Of a stretch of 7,024 nt of DNA, positions 1 to 5,182 are shown one piece after another (the first letter of the stretch is position 1; every line of letters starts with the position of its first letter). Under the pieces are notes generated by a model. The model was not told the DNA's origin, made no database searches, and saw nothing but the letters and a program-made list of their open reading frames with translations. The stretch comes from Nitrosomonadales bacterium (GTDB lineage: Bacteria > Pseudomonadota > Gammaproteobacteria > Burkholderiales > Gallionellaceae): NCBI GenBank assembly GCA_016218465.1, contig JACREA010000037.1:1-7024 (forward strand), given 5' to 3'. Made by a program: the position numbers and the translations under genes.

Positions 1-1
1 C

Positions 2-550
2 GCGGTAGATCTTGCGCGCGAGTTGCTCAAACGCTTCGGTAGTCTCACCCAACTGGTCGCTGCCAGCGAATCCGATTTCTGTGAAACAAAGGGCATGGGT
101 CGGGCGAAGTTTGTGCAGTTGCAGGCGGTACTGGAAATGTCACGGCGTGCGTTGAAGGAAGAGTTGCAACGCGGCGACGCGCTCAATTCACCACGCGCGG
201 TGCGCGATTTTTTACAACTCTTGCTGGGCGGGCGTCAGCAGGAAGTTTTCCTGGTATTGTTCCTTGATACCCAGCACCGCGTGATCGCCTCGGAAGAGTT
301 GTTTCACGGCACACTCAGCCAGACCAGCGTGTATCCACGCGAAGTAGTCAAACGCGCGCTGGCGCATAACTCCGCCGCTGTCATTCTTGCGCACAACCAT
401 CCCTCCGGTGTGGCAGAGCCCAGTCAATCAGACCAGTTGTTAACCAGCGCGCTTAAACATGCGCTGGCGCTGGTGGACGTGCGAGTGCTGGATCACTTCG
501 TGGTGGCAGTTGGACAAACCCTTTCGTTCGCGGAAAAAGGATTGATATAA
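2..550 (+). CDS. radC: RadC family JAB/JAMM domain protein, 5' end cut by window
   Basis: The open frame runs in from the left edge (reading AVDLARELLKRFGSL from base 2) and stops at TAA 548-550, giving 182 visible residues. Family members are about 220-230 residues, so roughly 40 N-terminal residues lie outside. The TTG at 23 is only an internal codon. The first third carries the helix-hairpin-helix-like region typical of the family (around KGMGRAKF). The C-terminal two thirds is the RadC JAMM domain, with the metal-binding HNHPSG motif encoded at 392-409 and the partner Asp ten residues beyond the second His (PSQSD). Family knowledge: RadC was once called a DNA repair protein, but its biochemical role is unsettled; the fold is a zinc-dependent peptidase-like domain. 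It converges with purB, 45 bp away. No catalytic residue visible here is missing. The family assignment is secure; the function is not. Confidence 0.95.
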   Translation, partial: AVDLARELLKRFGSLTQLVAASESDFCETKGMGRAKFVQLQAVLEMSRRALKEELQRGDALNSPRAVRDFLQLLLGGRQQEVFLVLFLDTQHRVIASEELFHGTLSQTSVYPREVVKRALAHNSAAVILAHNHPSGVAEPSQSDQLLTSALKHALALVDVRVLDHFVVAVGQTLSFAEKGLI

Positions 551-555
551 AAATG

Positions 556-584
556 TCCTGCCATGCAGTCATGCCTGGGCAGGA
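556..584. terminator. Possible bidirectional hairpin between convergent radC and purB
   Basis: TCCTGCC (556-562) is exactly complementary to GGCAGGA (578-584), with a 15-nt loop. It lies in the 44-bp gap between the stop codons of two convergent genes, where a shared terminator would be expected. Neither side has a convincing T-tract (the plus side reads TAATCC, the minus side CATTTTTA), so an intrinsic terminator is only a moderate inference. Confidence 0.4.
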
Positions 585-594
585 TAATCCCCAG

Positions 595-1968
595 CTAAAT
601 CCGTTTTGCCAGTTCTGCAGCCTTGCCGATGTAAGTGTCGGGCGAAAGTTGCAGCAAGCGCTGTTTTTCTGAATCCGGTATTTTCAGCGTTTTGATGAAG
701 GCGTGCAGATTGTCACGGTTAATACCATTATTGCCGCGCGTTAATTCCTTGAGCTTGTCGTAGGCATTTTCGATGCCATAGCGGCGCATCACGGTCTGAA
801 TCGGTTCAGCCAGCACTTCCCAGTTTGCATTCAAATCATCCGCGACACGCTGCGGATTGATCTCAAGTTTATGCAATCCCTTCAGGCAGGATTCGTAGCC
901 GAGCAGGGCGTGGCCGAGCGCTACGCCCATGTTGCGCAATACCGTCGAGTCGGTGAGGTCGCGCTGCCAACGCGAGATCGGCAGCTTTTCGCTGAAATGG
1001 CGCAGCAGTGAGTTTGCCAGCCCGAGATTACCTTCCGAATTCTCAAAATCAATAGGGTTTACCTTGTGAGGCATCGTCGAGGAACCAACTTCTCCCGCAA
1101 TTACTTTCTGCTTGAAATAGCCCAGCGAGATATAACCCCAGATGTCTCGATCCAGATCGATCAGTATGGTGTTGATGCGCGCAAATGCATCGAACAACTC
1201 CGCCATGTAATCGTGCGGCTCGATCTGTGTGGTGTAAGGGTTGAAAGTGATGCCGCGCGCAGTGACAAAACGTCGCGCATGCGCCTCCCAGTCCATGTTC
1301 GGATAGGCGGCCAGATGAGCGTTGTAGTTGCCCACCGCGCCGTTGATCTTGCCGAGTATTTCGGTTCCGGCAAGGCGCTGTCCGGCGCGCTGCAAACGGT
1401 ACACCACGTTCGCCATTTCCTTGCCCATGGTGCTTGGTGTGGCGGACTGGCCGTGGGTACGGCACAGCATCGGCAGGTCGGCGAGCTGGTGAGCCATCTC
1501 TTTCAAACGTGCGATGATGTCCTGCAGCACGGGCAGCATAACTTCCTCGCGGGCGTTCTTGAGCATCAGCGCGTGACTGAGATTATTGATATCTTCAGAA
1601 GTGCACGCGAAATGGATGAATTCCAGCATGACGGCAGTTTCAGGATTGGATGCAAGTTTATCGCGCAGCCAGTATTCAACCGCCTTGACATCGTGATTGG
1701 TGCGCTTCTCGATGGCTTTGATGGATAACGCATCGTCTTCACAAAACGCAGCGTTGATGGCATCCAGTTGCGCGATGGTGGCATCCGAGAGTAGCGCGAC
1801 CTCGGGAATGTCGGCCTGTGCGCTGAGTGATTTTAGCCACTCGATTTCGACCAGCACGCGAAAGCGAATCAAGCCAAATTCGCTGAAGTAATTGCGCAAG
1901 GCATCCACTTTGCCGTTGTAGCGTCCGTCCAGCGGAGAGAGGGCGGTAAGTTTGGTGAGTGCGGTCAT
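595..1968 (-). CDS. purB: Adenylosuccinate lyase
   Basis: PurB catalyses two beta-eliminations of fumarate: SAICAR to AICAR in de novo purine synthesis, and adenylosuccinate to AMP. It is a cytosolic homotetramer. The fumarase/aspartase signature SSTMPHKVNP is present at about residues 296-305. The general-acid/base His lies in CRTHGQSATPS (His172) and the catalytic Ser in the flexible GEVGSS loop (Ser296), matching E. coli His171/Ser295. I chose ATG 1968, giving 457 residues starting MTALTKLTALSPLDGRY. This fits the family length (E. coli 456) and its N-terminus. The frame stays open upstream to 2046, but that extension runs through an intergenic hairpin and has no family match. A weak Shine-Dalgarno (CAGGG) precedes ATG. 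It is the last gene of the nudJ-mnmA-purB block, 88 bp after mnmA, and converges with radC. Family knowledge: in enterobacteria hflD sits between mnmA and purB; here it does not. Confidence 0.98.
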   Translation of the reverse strand: MTALTKLTALSPLDGRYNGKVDALRNYFSEFGLIRFRVLVEIEWLKSLSAQADIPEVALLSDATIAQLDAINAAFCEDDALSIKAIEKRTNHDVKAVEYWLRDKLASNPETAVMLEFIHFACTSEDINNLSHALMLKNAREEVMLPVLQDIIARLKEMAHQLADLPMLCRTHGQSATPSTMGKEMANVVYRLQRAGQRLAGTEILGKINGAVGNYNAHLAAYPNMDWEAHARRFVTARGITFNPYTTQIEPHDYMAELFDAFARINTILIDLDRDIWGYISLGYFKQKVIAGEVGSSTMPHKVNPIDFENSEGNLGLANSLLRHFSEKLPISRWQRDLTDSTVLRNMGVALGHALLGYESCLKGLHKLEINPQRVADDLNANWEVLAEPIQTVMRRYGIENAYDKLKELTRGNNGINRDNLHAFIKTLKIPDSEKQRLLQLSPDTYIGKAAELAKRI

Positions 1969-1995
1969 GATGAAACCCTGAAAGCAAAGATTAAT

Positions 1996-2030
1996 TGAAG
2001 GTTGGTCAGCGTGATGTACCCCAACCTTCA
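1996..2030 (-). promoter_or_regulatory. Strong intercistronic hairpin upstream of purB
   Basis: A perfect 10-bp inverted repeat, TGAAGGTTGG (1996-2005) against CCAACCTTCA (2021-2030), with a 15-nt loop. It lies between the mnmA stop and the purB start; on the transcript its 3' edge is 27 nt before the purB ATG. A smaller 5-bp stem (TTCGC 2040-2044 / GCGAA 2052-2056) starts directly after the mnmA stop. The sequence following the large stem on the minus strand is ATTAATCTTT, which is AT-rich but not a clean U-tract. It could be a partial terminator or attenuator, an RNA-processing or stability element, or a protein-binding palindrome. The structure is visible; its role is inferred. Confidence 0.5.
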
Positions 2031-2056
2031 GATCAGAAGTTCGCATTTTACGCGAA

Positions 2057-3157
2057 TCAGTTCAATCCTTGTTCGATGATTGCGCCACCCATGCATAACT
2101 CACCGTCATAGAGCACCACAGACTGTCCGGGCGTAACCGCCCATTGCGCCTCGTCAAAGGCGATTTCGCAGCGGCTATCGGCGAGCCGGGTGAGATGGCA
2201 GTGCGCATCGGCCTGCCGGTAGCGCGTTTTGGCGGCATAGGGGTGGTTGAGCAGCGGCGCCGTGCCACTGATCCAGTGGTTATCAAGCGCAGTCAACCGG
2301 TTGCTTTGCAGCGCCGGGTGGTCGTGGCCTTGTACCACAATCAGGCGATTGTTCGCCATATCCTTGCCAGCCACGAACCACGGCTCGCCGGAGGCATCTT
2401 TCGCACCGCCGATCCCCAGCCCTTGCCGTTGACCGATGGTGTAGAACGACAGCCCGATATGCTGGCCGACGACCTTGCCATCCGGTGTGCGCATCTCGCC
2501 CAACTGCGTGGGTAGGTAGCGATTGAGAAACTCGCGGAACGGGCGCTCGCCGATGAAGCAGATGCCAGTACTATCCCGCTTGGCGTGATTGGGCAATCCG
2601 TGCTGCCGGGCTATCGCGCGCACCTGCGACTTCAGCAGCTTGCCGAGCGGGAATATCGCATGGCTCAATTGCGATTGTTTCAGGCGATACAGAAAATAGC
2701 TCTGGTCCTTGCTGCCGTCGCTCGCCTTGAGCAACTGGAACAGACCGTCCATCTCGCGCACCTGCGCGTAGTGCCCAGTGGCAATTGTGTCTGCTCCAAG
2801 CTGAATGGCATGGTCGAGAAACGCCTTGAATTTGATTTCCGAATTGCACAGGATGTCCGGGTTGGGCGTGCGTCCGGCCTGGTACTCGCGCAGAAAATAA
2901 CTGAACACGCGTTCCTTGTATTCGCTGGCAAAATTTACCGCTTCAATGTGAATCCCGATAGTGTCGGCGACGGATACTGCGTCCAGCAGATCCTGTCTCG
3001 ACGAGCAGTACTCGCTGTTGTCATCATCTTCCCAGTTCTTCATGAACAGGCCGATCACCTCATAGCCCTGTTGCTTGAGCAGCAGCGCTGTGACCGAGGA
3101 GTCAACCCCGCCGGACATGCCGACAACAATGCGCCGGGATTTAAGGTTGTTTTTCAC
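2057..3157 (-). CDS. mnmA: tRNA-specific 2-thiouridylase MnmA
   Basis: MnmA adenylates and then thiolates U34 of tRNA-Lys, -Glu and -Gln to make 2-thiouridine, the 2-thio part of mnm5s2U, taking sulfur from the IscS/Tus relay (family knowledge). The 366-residue product matches the family length (E. coli 368). Visible motifs: the N-type ATP-pyrophosphatase PP-loop SGGVDSS at residues 15-21; the first catalytic Cys in NPDILCNSEIKF (Cys104); and the persulfide-carrying Cys in DSTGICFIG (Cys200), matching the E. coli Cys102/Cys199 pair. The C-terminal third is the beta-barrel tRNA-binding region ending MGGAIIEQGLN. The start is GTG at 3157, since no ATG precedes the PP-loop in a suitable place. 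The Shine-Dalgarno is weak (GAGTGAG about 7 nt upstream), and a small perfect hairpin (3171-3182) lies just before it. Neighbours are nudJ upstream and purB downstream, all on the minus strand. Confidence 0.97.
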   Translation of the reverse strand: MKNNLKSRRIVVGMSGGVDSSVTALLLKQQGYEVIGLFMKNWEDDDNSEYCSSRQDLLDAVSVADTIGIHIEAVNFASEYKERVFSYFLREYQAGRTPNPDILCNSEIKFKAFLDHAIQLGADTIATGHYAQVREMDGLFQLLKASDGSKDQSYFLYRLKQSQLSHAIFPLGKLLKSQVRAIARQHGLPNHAKRDSTGICFIGERPFREFLNRYLPTQLGEMRTPDGKVVGQHIGLSFYTIGQRQGLGIGGAKDASGEPWFVAGKDMANNRLIVVQGHDHPALQSNRLTALDNHWISGTAPLLNHPYAAKTRYRQADAHCHLTRLADSRCEIAFDEAQWAVTPGQSVVLYDGELCMGGAIIEQGLN

Positions 3158-3170
3158 GTTGGCTCACTCG

Positions 3171-3182
3171 CCCGCTTGCGGG
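3171..3182 (-). promoter_or_regulatory. Small perfect hairpin just before the mnmA GTG
   Basis: CCCGC-TT-GCGGG is a perfect 5-bp G/C stem with a 2-nt loop, 13 nt before the mnmA start on the transcript and next to the weak ribosome binding site. It also abuts copy 1 of the 74-bp repeat and may be part of the same element. An effect on mnmA translation is an inference. Confidence 0.35.
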
Positions 3183-3314
3183 ATAACCAGCGACTTGGTT
3201 GCAGTCGTTTGCAGCCTAGTCGAATGGCTAGTTGTCTCACCCAGAGGGTTGGGGAGATAACCAGCCACTTGGTTGGCGTTCTTTGGCAACCTAGTGGAAT
3301 GGCTAGTAGTTCCA
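3182..3314. repeat. Two-copy ~74-bp direct repeat, each copy a hairpin, in the nudJ-mnmA spacer
   Basis: Copy 1 starts at 3182 and copy 2 at 3256, both with GATAACCAGC. They share ACTTGGTTG, CCTAGT and GAATGGCTAGT blocks, with scattered substitutions and one 1-base indel. Each copy folds. Copy 1: 3191-3202 pairs with 3211-3222 (11 of 12 positions including one G-T, loop 8). Copy 2: 3265-3275 pairs with 3287-3297 (10 of 11, loop 11). A T-T mismatch is kept at the same place in both. The second pair is G-C in copy 1 and C-G in copy 2, a compensatory swap. This almost fills the 178-bp spacer. The short reading frames through it are repeat-driven and unlikely to be genes. It may belong to a dispersed intergenic palindrome family (inference). 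Confidence 0.8.
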
Positions 3315-3321
3315 TCAGGGG

Positions 3322-3337
3322 AACGAGCTTGCTCGTT
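3322..3337 (-). terminator. Hairpin at the nudJ stop codon, possible weak terminator
   Basis: AACGAGC (3322-3328) and GCTCGTT (3331-3337) form a perfect 7-bp stem with a 2-nt loop that overlaps the nudJ TAA (3336-3338). The following transcript reads CCCCTGATGG, with no U-tract, so strong intrinsic termination is unlikely and transcription probably continues into mnmA. It may instead be a 3'-end stability structure, or a third arm of the neighbouring repeat element. Confidence 0.35.
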
Positions 3338-3782
3338 AGTCATAGTGAACCAATAATTCCAGCGGGAACCGTTTACCGGCGAGGTAATCCTCGACACAAC
3401 GCAAAATCAGCGGACTGCGATGACGGGATCGATTGGCGCGGATTTCATCAGGCGTCAGCCACACGGCGCGCAGGATGCCGGTGTCAAGCTTGCGTCCAGC
3501 GTCGTGCCCGGTGGTCTCGCCGGTGAATGCAAAGCGCAAATACGTAATGTTCGATTCGTCCGAATGCCAGCGATACACGCCTAGCAGGTGCTGCGGCGTA
3601 AAGTGATATGCAGTTTCTTCGAGGGCTTCGCGCGCTACCGCAGCCAGCAGCGACTCGTGCGCTTCCAGGTGCCCGGCAGGCTGGTTGAAGCGCAATCCTT
3701 GAGAGGTTTCCTCCTCCACAAGCAAAAATTTACCATCGCGCTCAATGACGGCTGCGACGGTGACGTTGGGTTTCCAGATCAT
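3336..3782 (-). CDS. nudJ: Nudix hydrolase of the NudJ type
   Basis: This 148-residue Nudix protein starts MIWKPNVTVAAVIERDGKF, collinear with E. coli NudJ (YmfB). It shares the NQPAGHLEA segment and the C-terminal pattern RSPLILRCVEDYLAGKRFPLE. Family knowledge: NudJ is a low-specificity pyrophosphatase/phosphatase acting on nucleoside tri- and diphosphates and on the thiamine precursor HMP-PP. The Nudix box spans residues 37-59: Gly37, Glu43, Arg51, Glu52, Glu55 and Glu56 are in place, so the Mg-binding glutamates are intact. The usual Gly near the end of the box is Ala58, followed by Tyr59 instead of an aliphatic residue. Start ATG 3782 has a short purine-rich stretch (AGAGAA) upstream and begins only about 20 bp past a terminator stem. 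The adjacent mnmA and purB, in the same order as in enterobacteria, support the orthology. Confidence 0.92.
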   Translation of the reverse strand: MIWKPNVTVAAVIERDGKFLLVEEETSQGLRFNQPAGHLEAHESLLAAVAREALEETAYHFTPQHLLGVYRWHSDESNITYLRFAFTGETTGHDAGRKLDTGILRAVWLTPDEIRANRSRHRSPLILRCVEDYLAGKRFPLELLVHYD

Positions 3783-3803
3783 ATTGTTCTCTGTAAAAAT
3801 AAA

Positions 3804-3825
3804 AAAGCAGGGTTTCCCCTGCTTT
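3804..3825 (-). terminator. Intrinsic terminator after the Ala/Lys-rich small protein gene
   Basis: AAAGCAGGG (3804-3812) pairs perfectly with CCCTGCTTT (3817-3825) around a 4-nt loop. On the minus strand it is followed by a T-rich tail (TTTTTTATTTTTA, down to about 3791), the standard Rho-independent layout, 19 bp after the stop codon of the small gene. In the plus direction the tail is shorter (TTTCTT). The nudJ ATG lies just downstream of the tail, leaving little room for a separate nudJ promoter. Confidence 0.9.
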
Positions 3826-3843
3826 CTTCAAGCATGCGCCGGA

Positions 3844-4089
3844 TTACTGGGCAGCAGCTTCAGCTTTCTTGGCCTTTTTGGCTTTCTTGGCCTTTTTGGC
3901 TTTCTTTTCTTTCTTTGCAGGAGCAGCTTCTTCTTTAGCAGCAGGAGCAGCAGCCTTTGCGGCAGGAGCAGCGGCGGCAGCAGGAGCAGCAGCGGCAGCA
4001 GGAGCAGCAGCCTTTGCATCAGCAGCAATTGCGGAGAAAGAAACAACAGCAAATACAGAAGCGATCAATGCAGTTAAAAGTTTGCTCAT
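3844..4089 (-). CDS. Small exported Ala/Pro/Lys-rich low-complexity protein
   Basis: An 81-residue protein, MSKLLTALIASVFAVVSFSA..., with a short basic start, a hydrophobic core at about residues 4-19 and an A-I-A/A signal-peptidase-I-like site near residues 20-23, so export to the periplasm is likely. The mature part is low complexity: an Ala-rich tract with AAP and PAAK units (about 24-60), then a Lys-Ala tail with repeated KKA units ending EAAAQ. I chose ATG 4089 over the in-frame ATG 4101 because a GGAG Shine-Dalgarno lies 6 nt before it and a standard signal peptide then follows. A strong terminator closes the gene. Small secreted Ala/Lys-rich proteins are frequent in proteobacteria but mostly uncharacterised; the basic tail suggests binding to a polyanion such as DNA, polysaccharide or cell wall (inference). 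No function is assigned. Confidence 0.8.
   Translation of the reverse strand: MSKLLTALIASVFAVVSFSAIAADAKAAAPAAAAAPAAAAAPAAKAAAPAAKEEAAPAKKEKKAKKAKKAKKAKKAEAAAQ
3864..4017. repeat. Internal codon repeats in the Ala/Lys-rich gene
   Basis: CTTTCTTGGCCTTTTTGG is present twice in exact tandem (3864-3881, 3882-3899), followed by a partial third unit, and encodes the KKAKKA tail. Upstream in the gene (about 3937-4017) GCAGCAGGAGCAGCAGC-type blocks recur and encode the Ala/Pro tract. Such in-frame multiple-of-3 repeats can gain or lose units by slippage without breaking the frame. Confidence 0.8.
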
Positions 4090-4111
4090 AGTGAACTCCA
4101 ATAATAGTTAA

Positions 4112-4138
4112 GTTAAATAAACGTTTATGACACTTAAC
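4112..4138. promoter_or_regulatory. Palindrome upstream of the small exported protein gene, candidate operator
   Basis: ATAAACGTTTAT (4117-4128) is a perfect 12-bp palindrome, flanked by inverted GTTAA (4112-4116) and TTAAC (4134-4138). It lies 28-39 bp upstream of the ATG at 4089, where a promoter or operator would be expected. The AAACGTTT core resembles LacI-family operator centres, but the outer bases do not fit the E. coli PurR consensus, so no regulator is named. No convincing -35/-10 pair was found nearby. Confidence 0.4.
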
Positions 4139-4201
4139 GTGCCGACGACTAAAACGCATTGCATATCAGTTTAGTTGACACCATCAAGCGATATTGTTTG
4201 G

Positions 4202-4288
4202 TGGTGCCGGGGGAGGGACTCGAACCCTCACGTCCTTTCAGACACCGGATTTTGAGTCCGGCGCGTCTACCAGTTCCGCCACCCCGGC
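4202..4288 (-). tRNA. tRNA-Leu (anticodon CAA), copy 1
   Basis: An 87-nt class II tRNA with encoded CCA (4202-4204). The acceptor arm GCCGGGG pairs with CCCCGGC. The D-stem is GCG/CGC. The anticodon stem CCGGA/TCCGG closes the loop CTCAAAA, giving anticodon CAA (reads UUG). The long variable arm has a GTC/GAC stem, and the T-arm is GAGGG-TTCGAGT-CCCTC. The long variable arm and the G-A-C-U-C-A-A-A-A anticodon region identify leucine. A sigma70-type promoter lies directly upstream. It is paired with a second copy at 5183-5269. Confidence 0.98.
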
Positions 4289-4301
4289 CAAGTCAGGGTG
4301 G

Positions 4302-4330
4302 ATTATCCATGAAACGATGAACACCATCAA
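4302..4330 (-). promoter_or_regulatory. Promoter of tRNA-Leu copy 1
   Basis: On the minus strand, TTGATG (4330-4325) is followed after exactly 17 bp by GATAAT (4307-4302), a good match to the sigma70 -35 and -10 boxes (4 of 6 and 5 of 6). The predicted start of transcription is a few bases before the mature tRNA 5' end at 4288. The second tRNA-Leu has the same two hexamers and spacing. Confidence 0.8.
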
Positions 4331-4370
4331 ACTGCGATTTTATCTTTGTTATTGCGGTGAGGCGCAGCCA

Positions 4371-4412
4371 ACGTGGCAATCCAGTGCACTCGACGCGGCA
4401 ATCCAGTACACT
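4371..4412. repeat. Tandem 20-bp repeat (22-bp period) upstream of cysC
   Basis: ACGTGGCAATCCAGTGCACT (4371-4390) and ACGCGGCAATCCAGTACACT (4393-4412) are identical at 18 of 20 positions and start 22 bp apart, about two helical turns, so the copies face the same side of the DNA. The first contains the perfect palindrome AGTGCACT. The second ends 37 bp before the cysC ATG. The position suggests a regulator binding site, but a chance short duplication is possible. Confidence 0.6.
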
Positions 4413-4449
4413 TCCACATTAACGAATTGAAGCAACCGAACAACCTGAC

Positions 4450-5079
4450 ATGACCACACATCCTTCAATCTCAACCAACACCGTCTGGCACCACGCCACC
4501 GTTACCCGCGCCCGCCGTGAGTCCCAAAATGGCCATCGCGGCGCCATCATCTGGTTCACCGGTCTGTCCGGCGCGGGCAAATCCACCTTGGCCCATGCCG
4601 TCGAAGAAGAACTGCACCAGCGCGGCTGCCGTACCTTTGTGCTGGATGGCGACAACGTGCGCCACGGCTTGTGCGGCGACCTCGGCTTCTCAGCCAAAGA
4701 CCGCGTCGAAAACATCCGCCGAATCGGAGAAGTTGCCAAACTCTTCATGGAAGCAGGTGTGATCGTGCTGACCGCCTTCATCTCCCCTTTCCGATCCGAT
4801 CGCGAGCGCGTGCGCGGTATGGTCGAGCACGGCGACTTTATTGAAATATTTTGCGATAGCCCCATCGAAATCTGCGAAAGCCGCGACGTAAAAGGCATCT
4901 ACAAAAAGGCCCGCGCCGGACAGATTGCCGAATTCACCGGCATTTCATCACCTTATGAAGCCCCGGAAAATCCGGAGCTCAAAGTAAATACAGGAGCGGA
5001 AGAGCTGGAAACCTGCGTGCAGCAGGTTATCGATGAAATAAAGCAGCGTGGAATTATTTCCGCCCAGTCAACGGACTGA
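4450..5079 (+). CDS. cysC: Adenylylsulfate (APS) kinase
   Basis: CysC phosphorylates the 3'-OH of adenosine 5'-phosphosulfate with ATP to form PAPS, the donor for sulfate reduction via PAPS and for sulfotransferases. The product is 209 residues, a normal stand-alone length. Visible motifs: Walker A GLSGAGKS at 38-45; DGDNVRHGL at 66-74; NIRRIGEVAKL at 88-98; the FISPFRSDRE loop at 110-119, with Ser112 matching the phospho-Ser position of E. coli; and KGIYKKARAGQIAEFTG at 148-164 followed by the SPYEAPENPEL substrate-binding stretch. No ATP sulfurylase domain is fused and no cysDN/cysH neighbour is present. It sits alone on the plus strand between two minus-strand tRNA-Leu genes. ATG 4450 is chosen from alignment to the family; there is no clear Shine-Dalgarno. 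A short direct repeat precedes it and a possible terminator follows. Whether it serves assimilation or sulfation of polymers cannot be told from here. Confidence 0.97.
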   Translation: MTTHPSISTNTVWHHATVTRARRESQNGHRGAIIWFTGLSGAGKSTLAHAVEEELHQRGCRTFVLDGDNVRHGLCGDLGFSAKDRVENIRRIGEVAKLFMEAGVIVLTAFISPFRSDRERVRGMVEHGDFIEIFCDSPIEICESRDVKGIYKKARAGQIAEFTGISSPYEAPENPELKVNTGAEELETCVQQVIDEIKQRGIISAQSTD

Positions 5080-5117
5080 TTGGTACTGTCTGGATTTTCA
5101 GTATGCTGGCCACAGCG

Positions 5118-5147
5118 GCCTGCCGGCAAAACGCAGGACAGGCTTTT
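5118..5147 (+). terminator. Possible intrinsic terminator after cysC
   Basis: GCCTGCC (5118-5124) pairs with GGACAGGC (5136-5143) with one bulged A, an 11-nt loop, and then TTTT (5144-5147). It lies 38 bp after the cysC stop in the correct orientation. The short stem and 4-T tail make it plausible rather than certain. Confidence 0.5.
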
Positions 5148-5182
5148 CCCAACCTGGAGTTTCACATATTTAGAACGCTTAA

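Noticed and set aside
1066..1728. 220-codon plus-strand open frame
   Set aside because: It lies wholly antisense inside purB, whose catalytic motifs are intact; no domain is recognisable.
1969..2046. In-frame N-terminal extension of purB (26 extra residues)
   Set aside because: The PurB family begins at the ATG at 1968. The extension has no family similarity and is translated hairpin sequence.
3164..3397. 77-codon minus-strand frame with internally repeated TTSHSTRL peptide
   Set aside because: The peptide repeat is only the translation of the 74-bp DNA repeat, and the frame overlaps the end of nudJ. The DNA hairpins explain it better than a protein.
2585..3526. 313-codon plus-strand open frame
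   Set aside because: It is antisense to mnmA and to the start of the mnmA-nudJ spacer and nudJ, with no recognisable domain; a shadow of the high-GC codon pattern of mnmA.
4159..4187. TTGATG-16-TATGCA as a promoter for the small exported protein gene
   Set aside because: The -10 match is only 3 of 6 with a short spacer, and the site is far from the start codon; too weak to list as a feature.
4194..4430. Plus-strand frame reading GAGGGTRTLTSFQTPDFESG, and a similar one at 5103-5390
   Set aside because: Both are antisense translations of the tRNA-Leu genes, a well-known kind of false gene call.
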